Part shown: positions 63,850 through 64,000 of the stretch, piece after piece
How positions within the stretch are numbered: position 1 is the stretch's first letter
How the letters are laid out: each line of letters begins with the position of its first letter
From: Candidatus Scalindua sp. SCAELEC01
GTDB taxonomy: Bacteria; Planctomycetota; Brocadiia; Brocadiales; Scalinduaceae
Direction of reading: 5' to 3'
DNA length: 64,000 nucleotides
NCBI GenBank assembly: GCA_004282745.1
Contig: SHMT01000007.1
Coordinates: 1 to 64,000, forward strand
The notes under the pieces: generated by a model
Told to the model about the DNA's origin: nothing
The model's database searches: none
The model's input: only the letters and a program-made list of their open reading frames with translations
Program-made: the position numbers and the translations under genes

Positions 63850-64000
63850 CTAAGGTTGATACGTTGCCACGGGAGTTGGCTCGGCAACAAGTGCAATGGA
63901 GGTGTCGACTTTAAAATTTGATTGGGTTTTATGCCTCTCCGCAAAAAAGAGGTCAAAATCATACGTATTACCAACCGTTAACCCCAATGTGTCCAAATTA
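63850..64000 (-). CDS. partial fibro-slime domain protein (3' end)
   Basis: The last about 49 codons of a gene running off the right edge: LGLTVGNTYDFDLFFAERHK, SNFKVDTSIALVAEPTPVATYQP, stop. The AERH...SNF..DTSI pattern is the end of fibro-slime (PA14-like) domains of large surface proteins. Only the C-terminus is visible. Confidence 0.7.
   Translation of the reverse strand, partial: NLDTLGLTVGNTYDFDLFFAERHKTQSNFKVDTSIALVAEPTPVATYQP

Overview
The window reads as a chromosomal segment of a low-GC, Gram-negative-type anaerobe. The gene mix fits an anammox-type planctomycete (Brocadiales) best: a MetV-like acetyl-CoA-pathway protein next to an FprA flavo-diiron protein, a hopanoid-associated HpnB glycosyltransferase, ferredoxin-thioredoxin reductase, bacteriohemerythrin, rubredoxin, PPi-type phosphofructokinase, an SPY-type TPR/O-GlcNAc transferase and a PMT-type mannosyltransferase. 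This is an inference from gene content; no rRNA or tRNA gene was recognised.

Region 0-7.8 kb, minus strand: a ribosomally synthesised peptide (RiPP) locus. A 57-residue precursor gene (7423-7596) has a strong promoter and ribosome binding site, a lasso-type leader motif and the short tail AGFFGPFSP. Downstream come a hairpin terminator, an HPr-kinase-like protein, a GNAT acetyltransferase, a radical SAM enzyme, a PqqD-type leader-binding protein, a B2-type transglutaminase-fold protease, a nucleotidyltransferase and an ABC solute-binding protein. No lasso cyclase is present and the tail has no Asp or Glu, so the product is probably not a lasso peptide. Two single-gene cassettes flanked by inverted repeats (GxxExxY and four-helix-bundle) sit inside the operon.

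Region 7.8-16 kb, minus strand: three repeats of the pair [small STN-like protein + large secreted protein]. Two secreted proteins are parallel beta-helices and one carries seven delta-60 repeats. Two of the three STN-like genes are decayed. The three secreted proteins and an M64 peptidase at 24-26 kb share a C-terminal module of about 110 residues.

Region 16-19 kb: a decaying toxin-antitoxin island with two hicBA pairs, a higA fragment, an AbiEii-like nucleotidyltransferase with a small partner, and a fragment of the neighbouring hpnB gene. Region 19-35 kb: hpnB, gph, a zinc alcohol dehydrogenase with rubredoxin, the M64 peptidase operon, a Cys-rich secreted protein, fprA-metV, an MBL hydrolase, pfk, yjbQ and the TPR/OGT gene. 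Region 36-64 kb is mostly housekeeping: a CmoB-like methyltransferase, metK, secA, a parDE/relBE-like pair, dinG, ftrB, bacteriohemerythrin, a TPR-thioredoxin, fbp, cysK-cysE, maf, carAB, ribBA-mobA and a TIM-barrel isomerase. It ends with a PMT/GT2/LAB_N lipid-linked sugar group and the 3' end of a fibro-slime protein gene.

Small non-autonomous repeats occur throughout. Family A is about 147 bp with 4-bp target duplications, often abutting stop codons. Families B (about 101-139 bp) and C (178 bp) share TIR sequence and have TA target duplications; one B copy lies inside an A copy with the TA duplicated. There are also GC-rich REP-like palindromes.
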